A stretch of DNA of 64,000 nucleotides from assembly GCA_965233625.1 (NCBI GenBank), contig OZ247499.1, positions 3,162,001 through 3,226,000 of the forward strand, given 5' to 3'. The notes beneath the pieces are model-generated. The model was not told the DNA's origin. It saw only the letters and a program-made list of their open reading frames with translations, and did no database searches. Shown here piece by piece: positions 26,702 through 36,116 of the stretch (positions are counted from its first letter, which is position 1; every line of letters starts with the position of its first letter). Source of the stretch: G965233625 sp965233625 (lineage in GTDB: Bacteria; Planctomycetota; Planctomycetia; Pirellulales; Pirellulaceae). The translations under genes were made by a program, and so were the position numbers.

Positions 26702-29700
26702 ATGAACGCACAAGATTCAACCAGCAATGGTATGCCGGACGATCCCACTCCCGAGGATCACACGCCCAACGATTTGTGGGAATTGCACTACGGCCTGTTA
26801 GACGAAGCCACCGAAGCAGCGCTTCGCGAACGGATCGCCACCGACGAGCAGCTTGCCGCCGACTTTGAAAACGTCAAGCAGCAATGCGATCTACTGGCCG
26901 AAGCCGCCCGGCTGGAAGCTCCGCCAGTGGAACTGAAGACGCCGCCGGCAGATCTGGCCGAAAGCATCCAACAGGCCGCTACGGAGGAGCCTTCCGGTAC
27001 GGCCACCAGCACCACGCGCAGCAAGCCGTCGCCGCAGCGGCAATCGCGTAAGACTTGGGCCAGGCCGCTGAATGCACTGGTGCTGGCGGTCGCAGGGGTG
27101 CTGGTCGCCGTGACCGGATATTCGTACTTCGGCGCCGGCGGTCTGTTTCAACCGCAGAATTTTAAAGCCCAGGTCGAAGATCTTCGCGACACCCAATTAC
27201 GGCTGGTCGTGGCAGGTCCGGCGGAACTGGCGCCGGATGCAGAGAACACTTTCCATGTAACCACCACCGCCGTAGATGGGCAGCCCCGCCAGGCGCCCGT
27301 GAAGTACCGCGTTGTCAATGGTGAAGGCGACATCGTTGTCGCCGGCCAGACCGCGACCGACGTGCACGGCGTCGCTTTCATTCGGCTGCCCCGCGGCGAA
27401 GTGCTGGGCAGAGGCGAACTGAAAGTGGAAACGCCCGGCAATGCTGGTGAATTCACCGCGCCGCTGAAGGTAAAAGAGGTGCAGCGGATAACGCATCTCT
27501 CGCTCGACAAAACCATCTACCGTCCGGGCGAAACCGTTCTCTACCGCTCGCTCACATTGTCGCGCGGCGGACTACGCGATAGCCGTGAACTGCAAGTCGC
27601 CTACGAGGTACTAGGCCCCAATGGTGCCCCCATCAGCGGATCGCAGTTGTCGGGTTACACGCAGCGCGGCGTGGGCAACGGCGTTTTCAACATTCAGCCC
27701 AATCTGCCCGGCGGCAGTTACACGCTGGTGGTGCGTAGTCCGCAGAAGGAATTCGAAGAGCAGAAAAAAAGCTTCGTCGTGCAGAAGTACCGGGCGCCAC
27801 GCCTAAAGAAAGAACTGGAATTCACCCGCGACAGCTATCAGCCGGGTGACACCGTCATGGCTGATTTTGCCGCCACACGCGCAGAGGGCGGCCCCGCGGC
27901 CAACGCCAAGCTGACCATCCAGGCCATCGTCGATGGCGCACCCGTCGCGCTGAAACAAAGCGCTGCTACCACCGGCGCCAACGGCGCCTATCAGGTGCAA
28001 TTCGATCTACCTGCCGAAATCGAAAACGGCGTCGCTACTCTGGCGGTAACCGTGGACGATGGCGGCGCCCGCGAAACCATCTCAAAGCAGGTGCCCATTA
28101 ACACCGGCAAGTACAGCGTTGACTTCTATCCTGAAGGCGGTGAAATCGTCAACGGACTGAACAACCGCATCTACTTCCATGCGTACGACCCGCAGAACAA
28201 ACCGGTGCATATCGAAGGCACAGTCGTTGACCGCGACGGCCAAGCCATTGCCGAAGTGAAAACCACCCACGAAGGCCGCGGGCACTTCACCGTACGGCCC
28301 CGTAAGAAGCAGCAATACACGCTGGTCGTGAAGCAGGATGACGAGGAAAAGCGGTTCGATCTTCCTGCACCAGGCGAAGATCAGTTTCTGACGCTCAATA
28401 CAGGTGCAGGCATTTTTGAAGCCGGTCAGCCCCTGCTGTTTACTTTGCAGTCCAAACGCGACGACGCGCCTATTGCCGTTTCCGCTACCTGCCGTGGTGT
28501 TTCTATCGGTCGTGTCAGCCACATCATGACGAAGAACAAACCCACCCTGCTCAAGCTGCCGTTGCCGGTAAACGTAGCCGGTGTGGTGCGTGTGACCGTT
28601 TACGATTACAGCGTAAAGCCGCCCAAGCCAATTGCCGAACGGCTGGTCTTCCGGCGGCCTTCGCAGCGGCTTTCGATCACTACCAGCGATGTGAAGGAAG
28701 CTTACGCACCGGGTGACAAGGTGTCAGTTTCAGTCACCGTCCGCAACGAACAGAACCAGCCGCAACCATCGGCAGTCCTGGGCGTTGCAGTGGTGGACGA
28801 CTCGGTGCTTAACCTGGCGGACGATAAAACCGCCGGGATGCAGACCTACTTCCTGCTGACCAGCCAGATTGAGAAGGCGGAAGATCTGGAAGACGCTAAC
28901 TTCTTCCTCGGCCCCAAGCCAGAAGCCGCCGCCGCACTGGATATGCTGCTAGGCACGCAGGGCTGGCGCAAGTTTGTCGAAAAGCCAGCAGCCGATGTGA
29001 AAGCCGCCGGCGAAGACGCTGGAAAAGGGAAGCTGCTGGCCGCTGCTGCGGGCGACAGCGACGCCCCCGCGTTGTACGACAACCTGCCCGAGGTACAGCG
29101 CGGCTACCTGGCAGGTGTCAGCAGCCTGGCGATGCAACGGCAGGCCGACATCCGCCGTCTGGGGCTGGTCTGTCTGGCCGCCGGCGCCGGTCTCATCCTG
29201 ATGCTGGTGATCCTTGCCATCTTCAAGCTATCCGCCGGCGTAAGATACTGGGCGCCTGCGCTGGCCGCCGCCACGCTGGTGTTGGCGGTGGGGGCATGGT
29301 GGACATCTGCCGAAGTAAAGACCAATGGCGAAGTCGCACTGGCAGGCTTCCGGTCGAACCTTGAACCGGATGTCGTAAGCCATAGTACGGCCGCCGAATT
29401 ATTTGCTTCGGTCGAGCCGAATTCCGGCTACGACGACTTTGGTATCGCACACCGCTGGGCAGGCAGGCGACGTGAATTCAACGAATTTGACAAGCTGAAC
29501 CTCGGCGATGAAATCTGGCTCGGCGCAAAGGTGGATCACTTCTATTTTGATAACAGATTCGGCGCAGGACTGGACCCGGTCAAGCTCAAGCGTTTCGACG
29601 CCAATGACGACATCGTAGCCTTCGCCGTGAAGGATCTGGACTTCGCCGACCACGATTTCATTCCGCAGTTGCGGAACGGGCGGTTGTTCGGTGAAGTGGA

Positions 29701-32014
29701 ATTCGCAAAGCGGATTGCCCCCGTCCGGCAGTTGATGCTGTTCGAAGACTTCGAACGCGTAGCTCCCCAACGCTATGCGAATCCGCAAGGACTGACCGCG
29801 ATTGAATCGGCGATGAAGCTGTCCGCAGCACGCGGCGATATGAACCGGCTGATGCAGCTCTCCAAGCTGTATGAGAAGGCGTACGACAAGCTCAAGCTGC
29901 CAGTCCGTCAGTATGCTCATAAGTTCAAGCCCGGTGACGATCCCGCCGTGCGGAGCGACTTCACGGAAACGGTTTATTGGAATCCGCTGCTGATCACGGA
30001 TGAGAAGGGACAGGCCAAGTTCGAGTTTGAACTGTCGGCTGCCGTGACTTCGTTCAACCTGAAAGCAGCCGCGCATGGCAATGGCCGGCTGGGCGAGTCT
30101 TCTACGCAGATTGTGTCGCGCATCCCGTTCAGCATCGAACCAAAGATGCCACTGGAACTGACGGCGGGCGATACCGTGGACCTGCCTGTTGCTGTCAGCA
30201 ATGACTCGGGCGGGAAGCTGGATATTGAACTGGCGATGGAGCACAGCGGGCTACTGACCAGCGAGAATCCCTCGCAGGCATTCGCGCTCGAGGCTGCGAA
30301 ACGCGACCGCCGTTTCTTCCGGCTCAAGGCGGGCAACAATCCGGGCGAAGCGTTTGTGGAACTGACCGGCAAAGGCGGCAAGCTCAGCGACGCCATCCGT
30401 CGCGAAGTAACCATCATGCCAGCCGGATTCCCGGTGGAGCAATCGCTGGCAGGCCGCCTGAAGGGGCAACGCGAAATTCTGTTGCGGTTGCCGCAAAGCT
30501 GGACACCGGGTTCGCTAGAAGCTTCGCTCTCGGTGTATCCTTCTTCCCTCTCGCAGTTGCAGCAGGGCGTGGAGGCGATTCTCCGCGAGCCGCATGGTTG
30601 TTTTGAACAGACTTCTTCTTCCAACTATCCCAACATTCTGGCGTTGCAGTACATGCAGCAACACAACATCGCGGCGCCGGAAGCAACACGCCGGGCCAAG
30701 GAACTGCTGAAGAAAGGCTACGAGAAGCTGATCGGCTTCGAGTCGCCCAAGCACGGTTACGAATGGTTTGGCGGAGATCCGGGGCACGAAGCACTGACCG
30801 CCTACGGCCTGATGGAGTTCCGCGATATGAGCGAGGTCTGGGACGTCGATCAGAAGATGGTTGACCGTACAGCGGCCTGGTTGCTCAGCCGTCGCGATGG
30901 CGATGGCGGCTTCCTGCGGAACAAACGCGCGCTCGATTCCTTCGGCGGCGCCCCGGAGGAAATCACCAACGCGTATATCGTCTGGGCGCTTACCGAGTCA
31001 GGTCGCACGGATGTTGATAAAGAGTTGAAGGCGACGTTGAAGGCCGCCAGTAACTCGAAAGATCCGTACCTCATCGCACTGGCGGCCGGCGCCGCGTTGA
31101 ACATCAAGAAGCATGCTGCCGCCGGCAACGAGCTGCTCAAGAAGCTCGCCGGGCTGCAAGAAGAAGATGGTCACCTGACGGGCACGAACGGTTCGATCAC
31201 GCGCAGCGGCGGTCATTCGCTGACGGTGGAAACCACCGCGCTGGCGGCGCTTGCGTGGCTGAAGAACGAGGACTTTGCAGAGAACTCGGACCTGGCCGTG
31301 CAGTGGCTTGTCGATTCCCGTCAGGGCAACGGCGGCTTTGGTTCCACGCAGGCGACCGTGCTGGCGCTCAAGGCGCTGGTTGAATTCGCCGATCAGAACC
31401 GCCGCACGACTGCAGCCGGTGAGATTGTGATCCGTCGCGAAGGAAAGGTCATCGACCGCCGCAAATTCGCAGAAGGTGAAAAAGGCGCCATTGTGATGAC
31501 CGGCTTTGTTGAAAGCCTGAAACCGGGTGACAATGATCTGTCACTTTCGATCACGGGCGACAACAACCTGCCGTTCTCACTGGGCGTCAAGTATCGCACG
31601 CTGAAACCGGCCAACAGCGACGAGTGCCCGGTGCGGCTGACCAACACGCTGGCCGCAGGCCGCGTTGCCGCAGGCGAAACCGTGATGCTGGACATCGAGC
31701 TTGAAAACATCACGGAAAAAGGGCAGCCGATGACAACCGCCATCACCGGCATCCCCGCCGGTCTGGAAGCGAACTCCAAGCAGCTTGATGAGCTGGTCGA
31801 GAAGGGCGAGATTGATTACTACGAACTGCATGGCCGCGAGATTGCCTTCTACTGGCGTTCTCTGGCGCCAAAGGCGAAGAAGACTTTCTCGTTACCGCTT
31901 GTCGCAGAAATCCCCGGCAGCTACACGGCGCCCGCCTCGCGAGCCTACCTGTACTACACGGCGGAATTCAAACAGTGGGCCGACCCGCTGGAAGTTACGG
32001 TCGAACGTGAGTAA
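26702..32014 (+). CDS. Anti-sigma-like/alpha-2-macroglobulin membrane fusion protein
   Basis: 1770 residues from the ATG at 26702 (AGGA just upstream). Residues 1-~115 resemble the cytoplasmic part of a planctomycete anti-sigma factor (DLWELHYGLLDEATEAALRE), without a zinc-binding HxxxCxxC motif. A membrane segment at ~122-143 follows. Macroglobulin-like Ig domains run to ~800, two further membrane segments lie at ~820-843 and ~849-869, then an A2M domain with NPLLITDEKGQAKF and a thioester-type motif GCFEQ (C1300, Q1303; the usual form is GCGEQ). The thioester domain (~1290-1570) has the alpha/alpha-barrel repeats DGDGGFLRN and RQGNGGFGSTQATVLALKAL. A2M proteins trap proteases in the envelope. 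This protein could report such trapping to the sigma factor encoded just upstream. Confidence 0.85.
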   Translation: MNAQDSTSNGMPDDPTPEDHTPNDLWELHYGLLDEATEAALRERIATDEQLAADFENVKQQCDLLAEAARLEAPPVELKTPPADLAESIQQAATEEPSGTATSTTRSKPSPQRQSRKTWARPLNALVLAVAGVLVAVTGYSYFGAGGLFQPQNFKAQVEDLRDTQLRLVVAGPAELAPDAENTFHVTTTAVDGQPRQAPVKYRVVNGEGDIVVAGQTATDVHGVAFIRLPRGEVLGRGELKVETPGNAGEFTAPLKVKEVQRITHLSLDKTIYRPGETVLYRSLTLSRGGLRDSRELQVAYEVLGPNGAPISGSQLSGYTQRGVGNGVFNIQPNLPGGSYTLVVRSPQKEFEEQKKSFVVQKYRAPRLKKELEFTRDSYQPGDTVMADFAATRAEGGPAANAKLTIQAIVDGAPVALKQSAATTGANGAYQVQFDLPAEIENGVATLAVTVDDGGARETISKQVPINTGKYSVDFYPEGGEIVNGLNNRIYFHAYDPQNKPVHIEGTVVDRDGQAIAEVKTTHEGRGHFTVRPRKKQQYTLVVKQDDEEKRFDLPAPGEDQFLTLNTGAGIFEAGQPLLFTLQSKRDDAPIAVSATCRGVSIGRVSHIMTKNKPTLLKLPLPVNVAGVVRVTVYDYSVKPPKPIAERLVFRRPSQRLSITTSDVKEAYAPGDKVSVSVTVRNEQNQPQPSAVLGVAVVDDSVLNLADDKTAGMQTYFLLTSQIEKAEDLEDANFFLGPKPEAAAALDMLLGTQGWRKFVEKPAADVKAAGEDAGKGKLLAAAAGDSDAPALYDNLPEVQRGYLAGVSSLAMQRQADIRRLGLVCLAAGAGLILMLVILAIFKLSAGVRYWAPALAAATLVLAVGAWWTSAEVKTNGEVALAGFRSNLEPDVVSHSTAAELFASVEPNSGYDDFGIAHRWAGRRREFNEFDKLNLGDEIWLGAKVDHFYFDNRFGAGLDPVKLKRFDANDDIVAFAVKDLDFADHDFIPQLRNGRLFGEVEFAKRIAPVRQLMLFEDFERVAPQRYANPQGLTAIESAMKLSAARGDMNRLMQLSKLYEKAYDKLKLPVRQYAHKFKPGDDPAVRSDFTETVYWNPLLITDEKGQAKFEFELSAAVTSFNLKAAAHGNGRLGESSTQIVSRIPFSIEPKMPLELTAGDTVDLPVAVSNDSGGKLDIELAMEHSGLLTSENPSQAFALEAAKRDRRFFRLKAGNNPGEAFVELTGKGGKLSDAIRREVTIMPAGFPVEQSLAGRLKGQREILLRLPQSWTPGSLEASLSVYPSSLSQLQQGVEAILREPHGCFEQTSSSNYPNILALQYMQQHNIAAPEATRRAKELLKKGYEKLIGFESPKHGYEWFGGDPGHEALTAYGLMEFRDMSEVWDVDQKMVDRTAAWLLSRRDGDGGFLRNKRALDSFGGAPEEITNAYIVWALTESGRTDVDKELKATLKAASNSKDPYLIALAAGAALNIKKHAAAGNELLKKLAGLQEEDGHLTGTNGSITRSGGHSLTVETTALAALAWLKNEDFAENSDLAVQWLVDSRQGNGGFGSTQATVLALKALVEFADQNRRTTAAGEIVIRREGKVIDRRKFAEGEKGAIVMTGFVESLKPGDNDLSLSITGDNNLPFSLGVKYRTLKPANSDECPVRLTNTLAAGRVAAGETVMLDIELENITEKGQPMTTAITGIPAGLEANSKQLDELVEKGEIDYYELHGREIAFYWRSLAPKAKKTFSLPLVAEIPGSYTAPASRAYLYYTAEFKQWADPLEVTVERE

Positions 32015-32047
32015 CGCTCGCAGTTCTTAACGCCGCGGACTCTCTAC

Positions 32048-32094
32048 ACGGCGCGTGCTGCTTCGGATCAGAACGGAGCGGCCGCGCCGTTTTT
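32048..32094 (+). terminator. Terminator of the sigma/A2M operon
   Basis: ACGGCGCG (32048-32055) pairs with CGCGCCGT (32083-32090), and the stem is followed at once by TTTT. The loop of 27 bases is longer than usual. It lies 33 bases after the A2M stop codon and ahead of the convergent M48 gene. Confidence 0.65.
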
Positions 32095-32126
32095 GCTTGC
32101 GCGGTGATCTTTGATTCGCGTCGCGG

Positions 32127-33326
32127 CTAACTGGTCGCCACGTCATCGGCCATCGCAATTCGCTCTTCCACCGGCGGATGATCGTGCAACAAAGCCACTT
32201 CCAGCCAGTGCGGGTCCAGGTCCGATTTGTTCTGCTGCGCCAGCCGGCGGAACGCCGAGCGGTAAGCATCTTGCAGCCCCGTGCGGTTTAATGCGTAGCG
32301 ATCGCACTGCCGTTCAAAAAATCGCATCAGCGTATTCTGTAACGGCCCCATAAGTAACGAGAAAACAGAAGCCACCAGCGCGATGGCCGGCAGGAAGTAA
32401 ACGGGCAGATTCGCATAGTCCGTGGCGCCAGCTTCTGTCACTGGCGCCGACAGGCGGAGCATCACATCGCACAGGAAGAAACTTGCCGCGGACGCGAACA
32501 GCCCCATCACCACCATGATGGGCAGATGTTTGTAGACGTGATGGCCGACCTCGTGCGCCAGCACCACTTCGATCTCATCGGGCGAAAACTTGTCGAGCAG
32601 CGTATCGCCCAGGATCACACGCCGCGTGCTGCCAAGCCCGGCCAGCATCGCGTTGGCCTTCGACGTTTTCGCGCTCATCTCCATGCGATACACGCCTTCG
32701 ATCTGCAGGCCCGTTCCGGCGGCCAACCTTTCAAAGCGGCGTTCCAGTTCTTCATCTTCCAGCCGCACGACTTTATAGAACAGCGGCAGGATCAGCACGG
32801 GCATCAACTGGCCGAGCAGCACACTTACGGCAAACGTCGCCCCGGCCGCAGCCAGCCACCAGTAAGGTCCGGCATACCAGATCATCCCGTACAGCGCCGC
32901 AACAGCCGCCAGGCCGAACACCGTCGCCAGCACCAGTTGCAACACCCGATCACGCAACCACGCGGCCATCGACTGCCGGCTGAGTTTGAAACGATGCTCC
33001 AGCCAGTAGCCCTTCCACCATGTAAGCGGCAGCGTGACCAACGTGTTCAACCCGCCCAGAATGACCGCAAACGCCAGCAGCCGAAGCCACATCGGCGCAA
33101 CGCCCACGGAAGCAAGCCAGTTGTCCAGCGGCCGGGCAAGTAGAAAAGTGAACGTTAGCATGAATGCAAAATCGACAAGCTGCGACAGCACATAGCCCGT
33201 CAGACGCAGCCGGCCATATTGTTTAGCTTCCTGCTGCTGGGCGGCGGTCGGCGGCGCGGTATGTTCTGCTTCATGCGGCGCTTCTTCCGCCTTATCTGCT
33301 TCCGCGGTCACTTCTTCACCGCTCAT
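32127..33326 (-). CDS. M48 family metalloprotease (Ste24/HtpX-like)
   Basis: 399 residues from the ATG at 33326; this start is fixed by a 4-base ATGA overlap with the stop of the upstream methyltransferase gene. Residues ~30-60 and several later segments are membrane helices. The zinc motif is HEVGH at 258-262 in LAHEVGHHVYKH, with the distal glutamate expected near the FERQCDRYALNRTG region. This is the CAAX-protease-1-like M48A group, integral to the membrane, involved in membrane-protein quality control. Translational coupling to the methyltransferase suggests a shared pathway, but the partner is not an isoprenylcysteine methyltransferase. Confidence 0.87.
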   Translation of the reverse strand: MSGEEVTAEADKAEEAPHEAEHTAPPTAAQQQEAKQYGRLRLTGYVLSQLVDFAFMLTFTFLLARPLDNWLASVGVAPMWLRLLAFAVILGGLNTLVTLPLTWWKGYWLEHRFKLSRQSMAAWLRDRVLQLVLATVFGLAAVAALYGMIWYAGPYWWLAAAGATFAVSVLLGQLMPVLILPLFYKVVRLEDEELERRFERLAAGTGLQIEGVYRMEMSAKTSKANAMLAGLGSTRRVILGDTLLDKFSPDEIEVVLAHEVGHHVYKHLPIMVVMGLFASAASFFLCDVMLRLSAPVTEAGATDYANLPVYFLPAIALVASVFSLLMGPLQNTLMRFFERQCDRYALNRTGLQDAYRSAFRRLAQQNKSDLDPHWLEVALLHDHPPVEERIAMADDVATS

Positions 33327-33982
33327 GGTTTTACGGCGGACCAGGTCCAATGCCGGTCGCTTGTGGCGGTGACAGATTCCGCAGGGAAGCCAAGGCTGGT
33401 TACGATCTCACGTACTTCTTCCACCGTCAGCGCCGCGCGGAGCGAGTCGTCAAACATCTGCCGTTGATGGTCCGTTTCTTTACCGGCGTAAAGCTGCACC
33501 AGGCGCTGCACTTCTTCGGTCGTGTCCGGCCGCAGCAGGTCGCGGAAGAAGATCCGGCCGCCGGACTTTAAGATCCGAACGGCTTCAGCAATTGCAGCGG
33601 ACGGTTCGGGAATGTGATGCACAATGCTGTTAGAAATCACCGCGTCGTAGGCTTCGTCTTCGTACGGCATCTGCTTCGCGTCTGCGCGATCCAGCACCAC
33701 GCGCTGCTCCAGATCCGCCAGCGCCACGTTGTAATGCGCGATGTCCAGCATCTCCGCAGACATATCCACGGCGAGCACCCGGCAGTCTTCGCAGGCTTTG
33801 CACAGCAGGACGGGAATCTGGGCGGTGCCGGTGCCCAGATCCAGAATGTCGCCGCTGCTGCCCGTTGCCAGGAAGTCATCCACAAACAGCTGGTTGACGC
33901 CTGAATGGTCCATCTCGTCATAAGCGGTGGCCTCTTCAAACGAGTCCATCACTTCAGGCTCTAAGACACGCGGCAGCGGCAT
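33323..33982 (-). CDS. Class I SAM-dependent methyltransferase
   Basis: 219 residues. Motif I is ILDLGTGTAQIPVLL, the acidic loop is VLAVDMSAEMLDIA, and ISNSIVHHIPEP fits the substrate-side motif of small class I methyltransferases. AGGAA stands eight bases before the ATG. It lies 23 bases behind the PQQ-propeller lipoprotein gene and overlaps the M48 protease gene by four bases (ATGA), so all three are likely one transcript. The substrate is unknown. Confidence 0.82.
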   Translation of the reverse strand: MPLPRVLEPEVMDSFEEATAYDEMDHSGVNQLFVDDFLATGSSGDILDLGTGTAQIPVLLCKACEDCRVLAVDMSAEMLDIAHYNVALADLEQRVVLDRADAKQMPYEDEAYDAVISNSIVHHIPEPSAAIAEAVRILKSGGRIFFRDLLRPDTTEEVQRLVQLYAGKETDHQRQMFDDSLRAALTVEEVREIVTSLGFPAESVTATSDRHWTWSAVKP

Positions 33983-34005
33983 CGGGCGGTTCCTAACGGT
34001 TCAGA

Positions 34006-35682
34006 CTATTTCTCAGGAAGTTGCACGCAGACCAGGCGCCCGGCGGCGTTGCGGGCGTAAACGCGGCCATCGAGCATTGCCGGCGGTGTCCAGCATTTGC
34101 CTTCCAGAATCTGCGCGCGGGCTATTTCTTTATAACCTTTCGGGCTGGCTTCGACTGCCGCCAGTTCACCTTTATCGCTGAGCACCAGGACCGTTCCGCC
34201 CGAGATCAGCACCGTGCCGCAGCCATAGTCGCGCTGGCTCCACAACTGCTCGCCCGTTTCCAGATTCACGCACACCAGCTTACAGGTGCGGGCCGAATGC
34301 GAGTTGCCGTCGATCCCGTACAGATGCCCTTTCCACAAGATCGAATTGGCCATGTGATTGCTGACGCTTTTGTTGACATACACTTCCTTCAACTGGCTGC
34401 CGGTGAACTGAAGCAACGCACAACCCTGGCGGTATCCGGTCGAGATGAAAATCTTATTGCCGCTGACCACAGGTGTTGTCGACGTGGTGACGTACTTGGT
34501 GGTCCACGGATATGTCGCCGCCTTCTTGCCGTCCTCCAGATTCAGCACGACCAGGGCATCGTTATTCAGCACGGTGATATAACGCTTGCCATCGTGTTCA
34601 AAGTGCACAGCCGTCCCATAGCCGGGCCGGAACTTCATGCTCTGCCAGACCGGGGCGCCGGTCTTCTTGTCGTACGCCATCACCCGGCCGGCATCGACAA
34701 TCACCATGTTGTCAACAATCAAAGGTGAAGAGGTGAAGCCCCACTCGGGTTGCTTCACTTCCGCCTCTTTGGCCGATTCGCGTTTCCAGACCTGCTCTCC
34801 GTCCTTGGTCTTGAAGCAGTGCAGTTGTCCATCGCGGCTGAAGGTGTAAACGTGATCTCCGTCAACGGTCGGCGTGGCGCCGGGGCCGCCTTCATGCAGG
34901 TTGTTGACCAGCGGCGCCGCGTACTTTTTGCTCCAGATTTCTTCGCCACTGTCCGCATTCAAACAGAACACGACGTCGTTGCCACCTTCATAGCCCATGG
35001 TATAAAGGCGGTCGTCCACGACGGCGATGCTGCTGAAGCCGGTGCCGATCTCTTTCTGCCAGACCTGCTTCAAACCCGCAGCAGGCCATTCAGTAGACCA
35101 GCCGCTTTCGTGGGCGATGCCGTCGGCATGTGGTCCGCGGAAGGTGGGCCACGATTCGTTCTTCAGAGCAACCTGTTCCGGTGCATCTGCTGCTGCTTCC
35201 ACTGCGGGCGTTTCCGGCGCCTTGGCAAGCACGGTGTCGTCCGCGGGTTCCCCCGCAGTTTCAATCACGGAAGAAGAACTGTCGAAGACAGATGGCCCCG
35301 CCTTTTCTATCAGTTCCTGCGAAATGCCGGTTGCGGCCGGTTCATCATCGGTTTTCAGCACCGTGGGCGAAGCCACCGTTGGTGTTGATTCCGCAGCAAC
35401 TTCCGGCGCCAGAACCGGCGCGAGTGTTGGCGCGGGCGCAAGTGTCGGCACACCTGCCGGGACGGCGGGCGTAGGCTGTTTGGGCGGCGTCAGACTAACA
35501 GCCTTGCGGCCGCCGCCGAAGTTGGGCACGCCGCCACCGTCTTCGACCTTCTGCACCGTTTTCGCAGGCTGCTGCTCACGCGGCTTCGAGCTAATGCTGG
35601 CAGGCGGCGCCGGTCCCTCGCAACCGCAGACCGCCACGAAAACTCCCGCCATCAGCCACAGACCTATTTCGCGTAAACGCAT
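34006..35682 (-). CDS. PQQ-type beta-propeller lipoprotein
   Basis: 558 residues. The N-terminus is a lipoprotein signal with the lipobox ending in cysteine (VAVCGCEGPAPP). Residues ~30-165 are a Pro/Ala/Val/Thr-rich linker. From WPTFRGPHADGIAHESGW the rest is a PQQ-like WD-type propeller with recurring blades (WSKKYAAPL, VWKRESAKEA, VWQSMKFRP, LWSQRDYGCG). Such planctomycete proteins are anchored in the envelope; most lack the residues that bind pyrroloquinoline quinone and serve as scaffolds. GGAG precedes the ATG. It heads a run with the methyltransferase and M48 protease. Confidence 0.83.
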   Translation of the reverse strand: MRLREIGLWLMAGVFVAVCGCEGPAPPASISSKPREQQPAKTVQKVEDGGGVPNFGGGRKAVSLTPPKQPTPAVPAGVPTLAPAPTLAPVLAPEVAAESTPTVASPTVLKTDDEPAATGISQELIEKAGPSVFDSSSSVIETAGEPADDTVLAKAPETPAVEAAADAPEQVALKNESWPTFRGPHADGIAHESGWSTEWPAAGLKQVWQKEIGTGFSSIAVVDDRLYTMGYEGGNDVVFCLNADSGEEIWSKKYAAPLVNNLHEGGPGATPTVDGDHVYTFSRDGQLHCFKTKDGEQVWKRESAKEAEVKQPEWGFTSSPLIVDNMVIVDAGRVMAYDKKTGAPVWQSMKFRPGYGTAVHFEHDGKRYITVLNNDALVVLNLEDGKKAATYPWTTKYVTTSTTPVVSGNKIFISTGYRQGCALLQFTGSQLKEVYVNKSVSNHMANSILWKGHLYGIDGNSHSARTCKLVCVNLETGEQLWSQRDYGCGTVLISGGTVLVLSDKGELAAVEASPKGYKEIARAQILEGKCWTPPAMLDGRVYARNAAGRLVCVQLPEK

Positions 35683-36116
35683 CGGTATGTCTCCGCAATT
35701 TCAGCTTGTCATAATCCATTAAAACAACGCAGTTTGCCCACGCTGGTCGCGCATGATAGCAGAAACAGAAATCTAAAACGCCGTCAATTTAGGCGGCGTA
35801 AGGGCTGTGGGCGGCTTTTTTAAGGGCCAGAAAGTTCATTCTTTGCAGAACCGCCTCAGCCCATGCGGCTGCCTCTCTGCTTTCGCCTGAAACTGCAGAA
35901 TATGCACTTATTTTGGGGGGCGCCGCAACATCTCAGATTCCGCAGGGTTTTACCTACGTGTAGGTGCGCATATTAACCGTGTTGAAATCTTTACCGCGTT
36001 GAAATCCACGGAAATGGCGAATCTGGTCCACTGCCACGAACTTTGTTCTGGAAGCTGCAGTGACATGATTTATGTTGCAATCCAATTCTAGTTTTATCTA
36101 CTTCTGAGGTTCCTCA
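35683..36116. other. 434-base intergenic stretch between divergent genes
   Basis: No gene is visible. The stretch has a hairpin (ACGCCG at 35778-35783 with CGGCGT at 35794-35799) followed some 15 bases later by a T-run (TTTTTT near 35815-35821), and a short near-direct repeat ACCG(T/C)GTTGAAATC at about 35976 and 35993. It must contain the promoters of the PQQ-lipoprotein and DUF1559 genes. Confidence 0.4.

Noticed and set aside
32127..33982. Idea that the methyltransferase and M48 protease form a CAAX-processing pair
   Set aside because: The protease is Ste24-like, but the methyltransferase is a soluble class I enzyme and not an integral isoprenylcysteine methyltransferase; coupling alone does not support the pathway.
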